From the IMG/VR virus record IMGVR_UViG_3300024518_000034, positions 1 through 64,000 of that record: DNA of 64,000 nt. One strand, 5' to 3'. This document shows, piece by piece, positions 45,601 through 55,938 of the stretch. Each line of letters starts with the position of its first letter. Positions within the stretch are counted from its first letter, which is position 1. Below the pieces are notes generated by a model. That model saw only the letters and a list, made by a program, of their open reading frames with translations, made no database searches and was not told the origin of the DNA. Made by a program: the position numbers and the translations under genes. Origin of the DNA: a virus.

Positions 45601-48087
45601 AATGGTTTTTCAGACAACGATAAAAAACCAGGAAAACCCGTTAGAGCAGGAAGAATAAAACCAATAGTAGACGCGGGCGGAAATGTAACTTTTGTAATAG
45701 TGAGCAATGAGAGAAAATTGGGAGAAATAGTAGGTGAAAAAAGAGCAGATGGTACAATAGTAGGTGGAATAGTAGGGGAAGTGGGAGTTAAAAAGGCAGT
45801 CTATGAAGCAATTAATGGTAAAGGAACCTTGCATGAAAGTTGGTCAACTATAGAAGGTATGCATCACATTGGTTATGGTTTAGATCAGGCTAGTTTTGTA
45901 AAAGGCGATTCGGCAAATGATCAATTTTGGGCAGATGCAGAACAGACGCTTAGGGATTTGGATGCGGGAAATGCAACAGAAACAACTGCAACGGTAATTA
46001 ATTCGAATGCTGCAGGATTAATAACAAGTAGTAATGCTAACTATCCATTGGATCCGATTCCAAGTGAAGAGGAAATATTGTATAGTTTAAATAAGGACGA
46101 TGGAGTTATAAAATATACAGATGGTACGCCAGTTATGGCAAAAATATTGCTTACTAATTGGGTCGCCCCAGAGTTTTCAACAAAAACGGGAATATGTAGG
46201 GCTTTTAGTCATGCATTTGTTGGGTCGGAAATGAATGTAGATTACAGTGGGGCAGAACCGTCATTTGTCTATAGTACTGGCTTTGACGCAGGACCGCTTG
46301 GAACCGGAATGATAATAACATGTTCAGCGGCACTACAGGGCGATGTTCCAATGAGTGTGGGAGCCGGTGTTACCCCAGGAAATACGGACTTGACTGGAAC
46401 AATTACGGAAGAAGAGAAGAGTGTATTGCCAGAAGGAGTTTTGTGGGTAGGGGATGACATTATAAGGGAAAGTCAGTTTGGAGGAATGTTTAGATTTTTT
46501 GACCCATCGGCTGCTAGCTTATTGTTGACTGAAATAGATTTAAATATGTCAGCTATAGGATATAAGGACACAAGTGCGAATATTGAAAATGCTGCCAAAA
46601 TTAGAAAAATAATGCAAGAGTATTTAAACAACGCTGTAGAACTGTTTAAAAACATGCTTAATTTCTATTTTAGAATGGTAGTACTTGATTGGTGGGATAA
46701 TCAAACAATACCGATTGGAACACAAGAATTGGTAGCTACAACTAGTTTGGCAGCAAAGTGGTTCAGAGACGATGTAGAGGTAGTGCCAGTGGGAGTGTCA
46801 ATTATAGGAGATATTTATAGAAAAGCTATTATACCGCCATCCTATAGGCAGTTTTTTAACACGATAGATGATTTGAGATTTTGGATAGATTTAACAACTG
46901 GCAAACCTGTAAATCAAGGATTTAAGACAGAACTGATACCGCAGACCGAAATGATTGTTTTTTCTGAATTGCCAGGAAGTAGCTTGCTTGGTAATACTGA
47001 TATAAACGGAAAAATTACAGATATGTATAGCAATGTGAATAGAAACTATTCACAAACTAAAGTTCATAATAGGATAGGTGCAATTTTAGTTGAGGTAGGT
47101 GCCGCTGATATGGTGGTAAAGGATATGCATATAGATCACGTTCCGGTAGGAGATGGAAGTATACTGCCGACGAGAATTGGTTTGGAGGAAGGTTTTGATA
47201 TCATCAATACCGCACTCAAGACTTCAATTTCTAGAATCGCACATTTGGAACAAAAGCCTAATGGCGTGTTTTTGGCAACAGTAGAGGAAGTGCTTAGTGA
47301 TGGAAAATTAAGCTGTTCGATAGATAATACAGACGTAGTATTTTTAGACGTAGTGGCGAATGATACTTCAGACTTCAAAGAGGGCGACAAAGTTTGGATT
47401 GTTAGAGCGATGAATGATGATAAATATGTGGCTTACAAGGAGCCACAAGCAGAATCACCAGCAGAATATGTAAGCACCACTGGAATCGTTCCACCTAGAG
47501 TGGATACGCCAGATGGAACGTATCCAGTTGAAATAGTTGCAGGAGATGTAGACAATAATCAACAGGAGTTTAACTTAAAGATCTTAAACTGCTTAAATGG
47601 ACTAATTGCTGCTGTAGTTGCTGAGAAGCAAGTGTTTAGTCCGAGATTTGGAGTAGTTTCAACAGTTCAACCAAACAATACTGCAAACAATGCAGTGTCT
47701 ATAGAAGAAGGATCATTTTTAGGAACGAACAGATTTAGAGCAACAACTACTAGACCGACACTTCAAAATGTATCAATAGTGTTGGAAGTGGTATTGCCAG
47801 ACAGATTTAGAGGGTGGGATCCGACAACTCCGATGCAAGTTTTAAATGTGTCAACTGGAGTAGCCTTTATACAAGTTAGAGTAACAGATTGTAATGGAGT
47901 GGTAGATGTGGGAGCGCATAATTTAGCAAATGCATCATTAACTGATAGTGTTCTTGGTGGCGTAGGAGAACCTACAGAGTTTACAGGGACTTATGTAAAA
48001 AATGGTTTTGTAAGAATAGATTTTACATTTTTTGTAGTGTCAGGCGACACGGCAGATTTAGGAAGAGTAGAACTTAACTACTTATAG
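42667..48087 (+). CDS. Giant tail or baseplate protein (1806 aa)
   Basis: The ATG overlaps the last base of the tape-measure stop. The first 60 residues are Thr/Pro-rich; strand-rich domains follow, and a Gly/Ser linker at about residues 665-706 separates an N-terminal third from the rest. The final 400 residues include beta domains ending in FVRIDFTFFVVSGD, like appendage modules. No peptidase or glycosidase motif was seen. From position it is a baseplate, hub or fibre-attachment protein. Confidence 0.65.
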   Translation: MGNTAAAGSVETVNANVSGRSVEPPTKTPPTEGPPTEETTRFLCGDQRGQIKWSVSSSQRSQVFLDNTVEHSIIYTDMVSETIPEFTLTDSDKESVAKIKALTASPETPVAIFRYNRTHTSGAFDSDFSIPIFIRKKSKITGKVEYEPLTDVYSPEISYNKFDDELILSFWQNIDPSAGVTISSIEGYGNDETKDCSNKVASTGSVSTVENKSGSVSSVYKNKNKDIQRALMHTQGSPVAVAFIDGKGLPYDIVYIFNEPAEVMRKKGPINDINLNVAVTLIADNEDCVNRPDRSSVNNSTWVYDGDHCKYGDLDDLFKVDTWCGSKSTRGSIEITNGTQGRQKRQFVLRSTASNLESEGEYWVETKYVDDPSTPGRKIQVSVRVSAAEVAAAKALEAENSNLIRGGKKFDKINNEGGADSSDSRLFIWINENKNYSPQETIKGGLVFRRSKDVTQKIVGHNITSDLKGFNRFVKGYQNGTQNIGAVIMGDTGFENTGTTNGSVTPTGTPKPSLDEIKCGMFRDVLHIADDDHLEVRTSSHFIYQDRQQGLPAENLSGPVVFFPVERFNLCNEFSGALTGVSTVGGSTTGTFTKKCEPYSGFFFFKKFPFDDKDPTKSNKCKNNMVTNVDGTREWEVPGVWHITTDVPVFNWTFEPPPPHRGVTRVGSFSGGGSAGSSGSSGSSAGGSGGSGGGPAGGAGGAGGAAASFIVPHKFGQVNASIVESYNSRHIGTGDNPTAIDAYEPSPNLDLSDDTNIQYGGDVAGLSVGMVIAISRRLNDPNTSPKAKAKLLALLNDAKEKRPKKPAKIKKSPNGKGVGTDKKLNPSQIANKVALHKMIYDVTPGAAIAMANAANTIRDIQYKFPKGKLPDQEITDYNSDGEITGVRVNSEFGFNQDGEIVEIKSGKINVEDKDFDKTLEEVQENAKSTYLEKLVQFPTGRKHGPGAFEGQPEYEGVNVYVDKDGNYLDKKTLKPVNKNGFSDNDKKPGKPVRAGRIKPIVDAGGNVTFVIVSNERKLGEIVGEKRADGTIVGGIVGEVGVKKAVYEAINGKGTLHESWSTIEGMHHIGYGLDQASFVKGDSANDQFWADAEQTLRDLDAGNATETTATVINSNAAGLITSSNANYPLDPIPSEEEILYSLNKDDGVIKYTDGTPVMAKILLTNWVAPEFSTKTGICRAFSHAFVGSEMNVDYSGAEPSFVYSTGFDAGPLGTGMIITCSAALQGDVPMSVGAGVTPGNTDLTGTITEEEKSVLPEGVLWVGDDIIRESQFGGMFRFFDPSAASLLLTEIDLNMSAIGYKDTSANIENAAKIRKIMQEYLNNAVELFKNMLNFYFRMVVLDWWDNQTIPIGTQELVATTSLAAKWFRDDVEVVPVGVSIIGDIYRKAIIPPSYRQFFNTIDDLRFWIDLTTGKPVNQGFKTELIPQTEMIVFSELPGSSLLGNTDINGKITDMYSNVNRNYSQTKVHNRIGAILVEVGAADMVVKDMHIDHVPVGDGSILPTRIGLEEGFDIINTALKTSISRIAHLEQKPNGVFLATVEEVLSDGKLSCSIDNTDVVFLDVVANDTSDFKEGDKVWIVRAMNDDKYVAYKEPQAESPAEYVSTTGIVPPRVDTPDGTYPVEIVAGDVDNNQQEFNLKILNCLNGLIAAVVAEKQVFSPRFGVVSTVQPNNTANNAVSIEEGSFLGTNRFRATTTRPTLQNVSIVLEVVLPDRFRGWDPTTPMQVLNVSTGVAFIQVRVTDCNGVVDVGAHNLANASLTDSVLGGVGEPTEFTGTYVKNGFVRIDFTFFVVSGDTADLGRVELNYL

Positions 48088-48099
48088 GAAAGAATAAAA

Positions 48100-51000
48100 A
48101 TGACCGACAAATTATTAAGAAAAATACCAGCAGTAGATGTAAAATTAGATGATTCTATGTGTGTGCCGATACATCACTCATACAACTCTAAAGATTTTAT
48201 GCCAAGAGTGTTTGGTAGAGAGCAAACTTTGACAACTCATTCGTCAGAATATCAAAAAGGAGTTGATAATTATGATTCGCCTAGCTCTAAGAAAAACTCA
48301 GAGCGGCCAGCGCCAAAATATCTAATACAAGGAGTAGAGGAAATTACTACTCCAATAGCGATCACTGGAACGGGATCAAGTAAAGTAAAAAAAAGAACAG
48401 GATCGGTGTCATCCTTCTCAACTACTGGAGGTAAGTCTTCTGCGTTACCTTCTTTAATATTATTACATAATGCTATGATATTGAGACCTAAAAGATTTAA
48501 AATGAGAAACGCGATGACGGTGGGAGGCGTGGTGTTAAGTGGAGGGAGTAAAACAGCAGCTTTCGATGCAGGTATAGCAGGTGTGCCCCTCCAAGGGTCA
48601 TATACTACTGATACATTGGCTGACAATAAGTCAATATATGAATACATCGTTGCAGGATTTGAAGATAAAACATCTAAAACATCTGGCACGGAAATTTTTA
48701 TAGAACAAAATAAACGCAATAGGACTGAAAGTTGGATCGTCAAGAATAAATTGCCAGGGAAGCCAGGAAGCGTTAAAGGGGCTGATCTCATGAGAGATCT
48801 AACATCTGTATTTAAATTAAGAAAAAATCAGCCATTTTTTATAAAGTGCAGACTTCATAGAATGCCAGAAAAGTTTAGAGCATTTGCTAGAAGTAGCCCT
48901 GAGTGGAAGAAGAATACACAATATTCTGCTTTTCTTCCAGACGATGGAGGAGAATACACGTCTTTACTTTTAGAATTTGGTACAAAAGAAGGTGGAGCGG
49001 CAGGAAGTACTCTGCAAGACGGAAGTGATTCGTTTAAATTAGTTATAAAAGGTGGAGGATCGACAAGTTTAGCTCTATTTAAGTGGGCAGCCGCAGATGG
49101 CTGGAAACAATATGGGCAAGTAATGTCCCTCCCTATGGAATCAGGAAAAAAAGAAAGCCATGAAAGTGATATTTCAAATCTTACAATATACCCTATGGGA
49201 AGATTTTTAATAGTGTCGTCTGGATTGCCAAGCACTGAAAACACTATGAAACAGAGATACGTTGTTTGGGAATTTGACAGATTAATAAGTATACCGGAAG
49301 GTAAATTAAAAGTAGGTTTTTATGGAGGAAAAGCAGAGTTTTCTTTCAATCCAATTATCCACGTAAAGGAAGGAAAGCTTATTTCTCCACCAGTTGGAAT
49401 AGGATTTGATCCAGAATTCTTTTTTATGAAGGTTGACTATGAGGGAAAGTTTAGAAGTGATTACGTTGGAGAAAAAAATTCTACATCTAAAATAAAACTT
49501 CCAATACCGACGCCCGAAGACATTGCAGGCGCAGCACAAAGTAAAGATAAAAAAAAGGGAGATAGTGGGTCAGCTAAAACAAAGAAGACACCATATTTTC
49601 AATACTTAAAAGACTTTGTATTTTTAGAAAAACAATTTTTAACAGAAAAGGGCGGTGCAGACGCTGACGAAAAAAAGTTCTTTAAAAACAATCAAAACAA
49701 AAGTAAAAAAAATCAAATTAAGTACGTATTGACTTTAAAATCTCACGATACTGAGGTTAGAAGAATATATTCACCAATAGTATATAAGGTAGAAATGCAT
49801 TGTTTACCTAGAGTGGCTGTAGTTAAGTTGAGCCCAAATCCACAAATTGATAATGCTGATGTTAAGTTGATTGAAATAAGCCAGGGAGTACAGGAAATAT
49901 CAGCAAGCGTTACTTTGTGGAATAGATTTGATTGTGAAAAATCTAGAAAAGAAAAAAGTGGACCTTATACTTTTGGATTACAAAAACCAAAAGGGAATTT
50001 TACTGGAGTAAAGCCGATAACTATTAGAGGAGGAATAAGTAGTGGAAATAGAAAACCAGGTGCAGGTAATGCACCGCCAGGATTAGGAAACGTAGATCTT
50101 GGAGAGATACCTGATAAAAGTCAGCCTATACAGATGAGAGGATTTATATCTCAAAGAAACTATTCTAGACCATCTAGCGCTGAAAGTTATTGTGAATTGA
50201 CCATAGAGGACGTATCTAAACAAGCAAAAGAACAGTTTGCTGTGAATCTACCTATTTATGATGGGTGGTGCAACTTGGCTGTCATTTATAGTTTAGCTAA
50301 GGAGGCAGGATACAAAGATGATCAAATATTGTTTTATCAAGATCCTAGAAATGAAAATGATAAGATAACTATAAAAGAAATGATGGAGGCGGCAGGGACG
50401 GACGTTGACGGAAGGAAAAATGGATGCTTCGCTGGACACGTTCCTAAGTTTCCTCAAAATATAGGACCAGCACAAAGAGTTAGTAGTTTGCCACCATCAA
50501 CTGTTCATGCATTAATGCCGTTAAATGCTTATAGAGAGCAGCCAGCATACATGTTTCAAATGGGAAGAAGTTTATGGGAATGTATGCAAGAAATTAGAGA
50601 ATTTACAGGATTCTTTATGTTTCCAAACATATTTGGAAACATAGTCTATGCACCTGCAGAGGTAGCATTGGGAGTTAAGAGTAAGAAGACGCCTAAGGCT
50701 CAGTGGAATTATTATGAAATATCTGGAGGATCACCAGGAGGGGCTACAGATTACAGTCAGTACCAGGGAGCTTTAAGTGTTCCATTTGGAACTGACCATG
50801 TAAGAAACGCTGTGATGACGTTTGCGTTGATACCGGCAAGTACAAAACCAAAGTTCCCTATGGTAGATTATGCACCAGTTGTAATTATTAAAAAGCAACC
50901 TAAGTGGCCTTTTAATACAAGCGATCCGTCATACGTGCCGTGGCTAAAGTGGTTAATAGTAAGATCTCCGCACTGGAACGATTTAGGAAGAGCAAAAGCA

Positions 51001-51291
51001 AACACGGAACAGAGATTTTTAAGAGGAATAATGCCAAGAACTACTCCATCGTTTGGATCTTGGGGACATGCTTTAGTATATCCATATGATATAATAAAAC
51101 TAGATGAAAGTGAGGCTGGAGAGACTGGAATTGATCAGACGAGTGTAATCGTGCAGTCAGTAACAAAAACTTTTGACGCAGAACGAAAATCATTTGGAAT
51201 GGAATTGGCTTGTGAATATGTTGATTTCACAAAATTTGAGTGGAGTCCTCACGAGAATCAAGCGGGACCAGTACACTGGATACAAAGATAG
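48100..51291 (+). CDS. Tail hub or baseplate-like protein (1063 aa)
   Basis: ATG 48100 follows TAGGAAAGAATAAAA. The C-terminal third contains SLWECMQEIREFTGFFMFPNI-type sequence and GNIVYAP, reminiscent of the hub fold (gp27-like) where 'an early helix, then T-G...G-x-L/I-x-Y' recurs, with a long strand-rich part before it. The N-terminal third has a KKKGDS-type low-complexity link. Hub assignment is an inference from position and this pattern. Confidence 0.6.
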   Translation: MTDKLLRKIPAVDVKLDDSMCVPIHHSYNSKDFMPRVFGREQTLTTHSSEYQKGVDNYDSPSSKKNSERPAPKYLIQGVEEITTPIAITGTGSSKVKKRTGSVSSFSTTGGKSSALPSLILLHNAMILRPKRFKMRNAMTVGGVVLSGGSKTAAFDAGIAGVPLQGSYTTDTLADNKSIYEYIVAGFEDKTSKTSGTEIFIEQNKRNRTESWIVKNKLPGKPGSVKGADLMRDLTSVFKLRKNQPFFIKCRLHRMPEKFRAFARSSPEWKKNTQYSAFLPDDGGEYTSLLLEFGTKEGGAAGSTLQDGSDSFKLVIKGGGSTSLALFKWAAADGWKQYGQVMSLPMESGKKESHESDISNLTIYPMGRFLIVSSGLPSTENTMKQRYVVWEFDRLISIPEGKLKVGFYGGKAEFSFNPIIHVKEGKLISPPVGIGFDPEFFFMKVDYEGKFRSDYVGEKNSTSKIKLPIPTPEDIAGAAQSKDKKKGDSGSAKTKKTPYFQYLKDFVFLEKQFLTEKGGADADEKKFFKNNQNKSKKNQIKYVLTLKSHDTEVRRIYSPIVYKVEMHCLPRVAVVKLSPNPQIDNADVKLIEISQGVQEISASVTLWNRFDCEKSRKEKSGPYTFGLQKPKGNFTGVKPITIRGGISSGNRKPGAGNAPPGLGNVDLGEIPDKSQPIQMRGFISQRNYSRPSSAESYCELTIEDVSKQAKEQFAVNLPIYDGWCNLAVIYSLAKEAGYKDDQILFYQDPRNENDKITIKEMMEAAGTDVDGRKNGCFAGHVPKFPQNIGPAQRVSSLPPSTVHALMPLNAYREQPAYMFQMGRSLWECMQEIREFTGFFMFPNIFGNIVYAPAEVALGVKSKKTPKAQWNYYEISGGSPGGATDYSQYQGALSVPFGTDHVRNAVMTFALIPASTKPKFPMVDYAPVVIIKKQPKWPFNTSDPSYVPWLKWLIVRSPHWNDLGRAKANTEQRFLRGIMPRTTPSFGSWGHALVYPYDIIKLDESEAGETGIDQTSVIVQSVTKTFDAERKSFGMELACEYVDFTKFEWSPHENQAGPVHWIQR

Positions 51292-51307
51292 AAATTGGAG
51301 AAAAACA

Positions 51308-51523
51308 ATGTTTGAAAATACAAGTGCTAGCGAGCCATATTTTGCACAAATTAGAAAACTTATTTCTAAAATTATAACTGGATCTGACAAAAGTAGATTC
51401 GCTACTACGCAGGAAAGAAATGGAGCGTGGATGGTGCCAGGCGCAGTTATGGAAAACGTTATTGTAAATGGTAGCGAAGGAGGAACCTCTTTTCAAGAGG
51501 GCGCTGGCCAAGCAGGGCCATAA
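51308..51523 (+). CDS. Small tail-associated protein (71 aa)
   Basis: ATG 51308 follows TTGGAGAAAAACA. Seventy-one residues, basic helix first, Gly/Ser-rich end. It sits between the hub-like protein and the fibre-like genes, so it may be a connector or chaperone. Unknown family. Confidence 0.58.
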   Translation: MFENTSASEPYFAQIRKLISKIITGSDKSRFATTQERNGAWMVPGAVMENVIVNGSEGGTSFQEGAGQAGP

Positions 51524-51537
51524 AAGTAAGGTTATAA

Positions 51538-53154
51538 ATGGGATACGCAAATAGAACAGACTTTTACAAAATAGAATCAATTGGCGCTGGACAATTTGTT
51601 TCTGAATCTTCTGAAGAAAGATCAGCACAAATAATCGAACAGCAATTGATGGGAGCTATTTCTGCACACTCAGGAGGACATGGAGTGTTTAAATCTGGAG
51701 TGCTTTCAGCAATTGGAGATGCTACAGGATTCATTGTTTCACTTAATCCAGATGGTGGCACACCAGCCGCTGAAGGTTTTATAAACCTATTATATTTCAG
51801 AATAACTGAAACTATAAGTTGGGCATTATTTGGAGACGGAACTCACAAATTATATCTAAAAGTGATAGAGAGTGATGAAGGTTCTACTAGACAATTTGGA
51901 GATGTAATTGTTGATAGTATATTAAATGGAGATGTGCCAGAAAACGGATTGTTAATTGCAGAAGCAACTGTGGCTGGAAATACGATTACTGTAGATGACC
52001 AGCCGATAACTAGGTTAAATATATCTACAATAGATCAACACTTGGCTGATAGTGTCAATCCTCACACAACTCTTCTAAATCAAGACCAGATGATTATTTC
52101 TGGATTAACAGTTGAACAGATAAAGACTCAAACTCTAGAGGTGATAGGAGAGCTTAGATTGTCAGGAACGGCAATATTTCAAGACGATGTTATCTTAGAG
52201 CAAGATTTAACAGTTGGGGGAAACGTAGTAGTAAGTGGAAATGCAATATTTAATGATGGCGCGAGATTTACAGGGTTAGCAATTTTTGATGAGATTGTTG
52301 CGGCAACAGTCGATATTACTAGCGGATTGGATCTAAGAAGTAGAATTAGATTTTTCGAAGATGTGGAAGTTGATTCTGGAATAACTATTGATGGTCGAGA
52401 TGTAGGACAAGATGGCTTAGTGCTAGACGATCATGTATCTGGATTGGCTGCATTTAGTAATCCGCACGCAGTAACGGCAGAACAGGTTGGCGGAATTCCG
52501 ATAATGGGAAGTGCTGGAGGAGGTCCAGCGCTGGAAGGAAGTTTAGGACTTTTGTCTGGAATATCGATTGACGGAATTGACCCGTCCACATTGACGCCTT
52601 TAATTGATGGGTCAAATGTAGACAGCTTGCACTCTCACAATATGTCGGGAATACCAAGTAAATTTATAGCGTTATCACCAGAATATGCAAACTCTGTGCT
52701 TTCAGGATTTGGGTCAGCCACAGTGACTGCAGGATATATAGAGGCGTTTGATAAATCAATCTATGTGGTTGATGCAACGGCAGCAGGCCAACAAGTGTTT
52801 GCGGTGGTAGCAAGAATTGGAGTACCAGCAGATTTTAGAAGTTGGCCCCTTTCTGGAATATCTTTAGTTAGTTCAGTGGAATCACCAGCAACTGCGGGAA
52901 ATTTTGTAAGCTTAAGAATTAGAGATACTGCGGGTGTAAATTTTGACACTTTGACAAATTCACAACAGATACAAAATCCCTTGCCACCAGTGGCTACATC
53001 AATTAACACAAGTACGTTAAATTCAGGAACATTTACTCCAGGTGAGGTGTTCACGGCGATTGTAGAATTGTCATCGGTGAGTGGAACTACAGTTGCAAAT
53101 GCTGCTGTCGGGGATTTGGTTTTTACATATAATACAATTTTTGGTGGCGCATAA
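51538..53154 (+). CDS. Fibre- or appendage-like protein, paralogue of 53158
   Basis: Encodes 538 residues. It shares with the next gene an N-terminal SEERSAQIIEQQLMGAI-type segment, a central repeat region of regularly spaced V-x-G-N/D-x-x-V strands, DDHVSGLAAFSNPHAVTA, and SGISIDGIDPSTLTPLIDGS. The NPH-A/R-x-T-A block is typical of phage tail fibre proteins. A receptor-binding or collar role is likely. The C-terminal 150 residues are unique. Confidence 0.68.
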   Translation: MGYANRTDFYKIESIGAGQFVSESSEERSAQIIEQQLMGAISAHSGGHGVFKSGVLSAIGDATGFIVSLNPDGGTPAAEGFINLLYFRITETISWALFGDGTHKLYLKVIESDEGSTRQFGDVIVDSILNGDVPENGLLIAEATVAGNTITVDDQPITRLNISTIDQHLADSVNPHTTLLNQDQMIISGLTVEQIKTQTLEVIGELRLSGTAIFQDDVILEQDLTVGGNVVVSGNAIFNDGARFTGLAIFDEIVAATVDITSGLDLRSRIRFFEDVEVDSGITIDGRDVGQDGLVLDDHVSGLAAFSNPHAVTAEQVGGIPIMGSAGGGPALEGSLGLLSGISIDGIDPSTLTPLIDGSNVDSLHSHNMSGIPSKFIALSPEYANSVLSGFGSATVTAGYIEAFDKSIYVVDATAAGQQVFAVVARIGVPADFRSWPLSGISLVSSVESPATAGNFVSLRIRDTAGVNFDTLTNSQQIQNPLPPVATSINTSTLNSGTFTPGEVFTAIVELSSVSGTTVANAAVGDLVFTYNTIFGGA

Positions 53155-53157
53155 TAA

Positions 53158-54852
53158 ATGGCAACAAGTGGAACACCTATAATATCTCACACTAAAAGAC
53201 CAGTACCACAGTGTACTAGTTATTTAGCAAAGACGGCTAAGTATGACTTGCCTATATTGAGTGGGCTAGGAGTAGAAAATGGCCCAGCCGGTTTGTCAGA
53301 AATATGTGAAAGAAGATTTGCTGACATAGTTGATAACCAACTTAGGGGGGCTATTGGTACGCACGGTGAGGGAATTTATGAAATAGGAGAATTCTCAACA
53401 GATGATTCTGTCGAAGAAGTAAGACTTTCTGAATTTAGAGGCTTTGTTGGTCGAGTATTTGTAGAAAATCTGGCCGAAGTGGATGTTGTTTGGACGGATC
53501 TAGATTTAACAAAAGATCAATATTTGTTTATAGGTTTAGTAGAAACAGGAGATAGTGGAAGAGATGACTACCTGTCTAGCAGGCAATTTGGTGAATTTGT
53601 AACTAGAGTTGGAGACACTTCTGTAGTAGGACAAGACGAAGTTATATTGGGAAAGAGATCGTCAGGAGTGGGAGCGACAGTTGATGTAAATGTTCCAAAT
53701 AAGGTAGAGTTTAAGACAGTTCAAACTCACATTTATGATGATAGCCCACATGGAGGATTGTGGACTCAAACAGACGCTGTAGTAAGTGGAATTGAAGTTA
53801 GAGAAGAATTAGATATAATAGATATAGGGACTGTAATTATATCTGGAGTGTTTGACAATGTAGATAGACCGCCTGGAACATTTATTACTAATGACGATGT
53901 GATAGTGGAAAATGACTTAACGGCAGAAAAGATTTTGATGGACTCTGATGCCATTTTTGAAAGTTTATCTCAATTTGAAGAGAGATTTTTCATAGAAGAA
54001 AACATCATAGTAGAAAGTGGAGTCAATGTATTTAGTATAACTAGAGTACATGATCATTGGGAGTTTAATGATCAAAGGTCTATGTCTGGTGTAGGAATCA
54101 GATCTATTAGCGGAGATGCTTTTGGGGTGTTAAGAGGTAATGGAGAGGAATATAAAGTTTTTGATCCTAGCGACTATGGGTCAAACCTTGACGACCACTT
54201 GAGTGCTATAAATCCACATAGGTTAACAGCTAGTGGTGTAGCACCATTTGCAGTTAGTCCAAATGTGTTGTCTATTTTTGGTGATACTTTACAAGGAAAT
54301 TTAGAAGTTGATTCGGGAATATCAATTGATGGAATTGATTTTTCAACCTTAAAACCATTAATCAATGGTTCGAATGCAGACGACCTTCATAAACACTTAT
54401 TATTGAGAGATTTTGAATATCAATTCTTGTCTCCAGAATATCCAAACTCAACTACATCAGGCGTTCAGCCAGGTTGGTTGGAAGCAACTTATGATGCAGT
54501 AAACAATAAAACGCAGCAATCGTGGTTTGCTTTGCAAGACTTGGCTAAATCTAAAATCATTATTAGGCCATACGTGCCAATGGGGCATGTAGAGATAAGT
54601 AATGTAACCGCTTATAGTAGAGTGTCTAGTGGTGCAAGTGATACAAATGTAAACATTAAGGTTTATGACACGGACGGTGATAAAGTGGGAGAAGCACATC
54701 ACGTTAGAAACTTTGTACTAGATAAGACAGTAATTAGCGGAATACAGGGGACTTTTGCAGAAAAGGAACCATATAGAATTGAAGTGGAAATGTTAAGCGA
54801 GTTAGGCATTGGCGCACACGTATCTGATATAATAGTAACATGGAGAACATAA
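53158..54852 (+). CDS. Fibre- or appendage-like protein, paralogue of 51538
   Basis: Encodes 564 residues, three bases after its paralogue. Aligning blocks: RRFADIVDNQLRGAI, LDDHLSAINPHRLTASGV and SGISIDGIDFSTLKPLINGS, each placed in the same order. The C-terminal domains differ less than the middle. Two linked related fibre proteins may form a hetero-oligomer or give two host specificities. Confidence 0.68.
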   Translation: MATSGTPIISHTKRPVPQCTSYLAKTAKYDLPILSGLGVENGPAGLSEICERRFADIVDNQLRGAIGTHGEGIYEIGEFSTDDSVEEVRLSEFRGFVGRVFVENLAEVDVVWTDLDLTKDQYLFIGLVETGDSGRDDYLSSRQFGEFVTRVGDTSVVGQDEVILGKRSSGVGATVDVNVPNKVEFKTVQTHIYDDSPHGGLWTQTDAVVSGIEVREELDIIDIGTVIISGVFDNVDRPPGTFITNDDVIVENDLTAEKILMDSDAIFESLSQFEERFFIEENIIVESGVNVFSITRVHDHWEFNDQRSMSGVGIRSISGDAFGVLRGNGEEYKVFDPSDYGSNLDDHLSAINPHRLTASGVAPFAVSPNVLSIFGDTLQGNLEVDSGISIDGIDFSTLKPLINGSNADDLHKHLLLRDFEYQFLSPEYPNSTTSGVQPGWLEATYDAVNNKTQQSWFALQDLAKSKIIIRPYVPMGHVEISNVTAYSRVSSGASDTNVNIKVYDTDGDKVGEAHHVRNFVLDKTVISGIQGTFAEKEPYRIEVEMLSELGIGAHVSDIIVTWRT

Positions 54853-55938
54853 ATGGCATCATCATTTAGTAACGCTATAAATTTTGAACACGTTGGAGAA
54901 GATTTCAAAAAACAAAATTTGGGTTGTAGTGAAGTAGAATTTAACGATTCGAACAATGCGATATTGGGATTTTTAAAAGACTTAAATGGGTTAATTATTA
55001 ATAATAGATTTCCGTTAGAAGGATCTATCGAAAGCGTTCCGCTATTTATAAATTCACTTTCTTTTCCTACACAGTTGCCAGACTCATTTGTAGAGAGCGT
55101 TTTGGATGCGGGAACAAATGTCGCTATAGAATTCAGAACGGCTGAACAAGAAGACATGAGTGACGCCACAGAGTGGAAGTCTACTTCGGTGGATGGAGCG
55201 ATCAGCAATACAGAAAGTTTTGCATTTGGAGATTACACAGGACCAACTTCATCAGAGTCAAGTTCCTTAATCGTTACTACCATACAAGAAGGAGGATCGA
55301 CTATTGGAATTAATATGGTTGGAACAATACCAAATGTATCTGAGGAGTTTGTATATTTTGTATCTGAAGAAATAGTGTCTTCGTCGCTGACAACGCAAGC
55401 GAAATATTTATCGTTCGAAGTAGAATCTGATAGGGCTGGAATGTTCTTAGAACTACACGTAATGCATGGGTTGGCGTACCCAATTGAAGAGCCGTTTAAC
55501 GCAGCTTTGCCGCCATTTAAATTAGTGACAAAGATATGTAAGATAGGTACGCCGCAAACAATTTACTGGGATATAACTGATTGGCCTGAGGGGCAAAGAA
55601 ATTGGGATTACATTAGAACTTTGGCGTTTAAAGTAAGTGAGGCGAGTGAGGGTTTCAATTTGTCAATAAAGAATATTAGACTTTTTGAAATAAATGATTC
55701 GGCGGTGCCAGCACCAGGACCAGCAGTTCCTCCGATGGAGCTTTCAAGGTTCGTTCAATACAGGGTGGTTTTTTCAACCACGACAGCAGGAATTACACCA
55801 GAAGTTAAAAAGGTTAAGTTTGATTTCACACACAGAGAGGCTATGTTGCCGTCAGACATGATGAGACATCAAAAGTTTTTTGGACCGGGTGGACTAGAGT
55901 ATCCGGCAAGGAATGGTCTGGATATAGTTTTCCCTTGA
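54853..55938 (+). CDS. Tail appendage protein, unknown (361 aa)
   Basis: Starts immediately after the previous stop. Strand-rich, with jelly-roll-like spacing (LSFEVESDRAGMFLELHV) and a Pro-rich stretch near 290; the C-terminal part KKVKFDFTHREAMLP is charged. Probably the last virion gene of this block, as a promoter overlaps its stop. No enzyme motif. Confidence 0.6.
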   Translation: MASSFSNAINFEHVGEDFKKQNLGCSEVEFNDSNNAILGFLKDLNGLIINNRFPLEGSIESVPLFINSLSFPTQLPDSFVESVLDAGTNVAIEFRTAEQEDMSDATEWKSTSVDGAISNTESFAFGDYTGPTSSESSSLIVTTIQEGGSTIGINMVGTIPNVSEEFVYFVSEEIVSSSLTTQAKYLSFEVESDRAGMFLELHVMHGLAYPIEEPFNAALPPFKLVTKICKIGTPQTIYWDITDWPEGQRNWDYIRTLAFKVSEASEGFNLSIKNIRLFEINDSAVPAPGPAVPPMELSRFVQYRVVFSTTTAGITPEVKKVKFDFTHREAMLPSDMMRHQKFFGPGGLEYPARNGLDIVFP

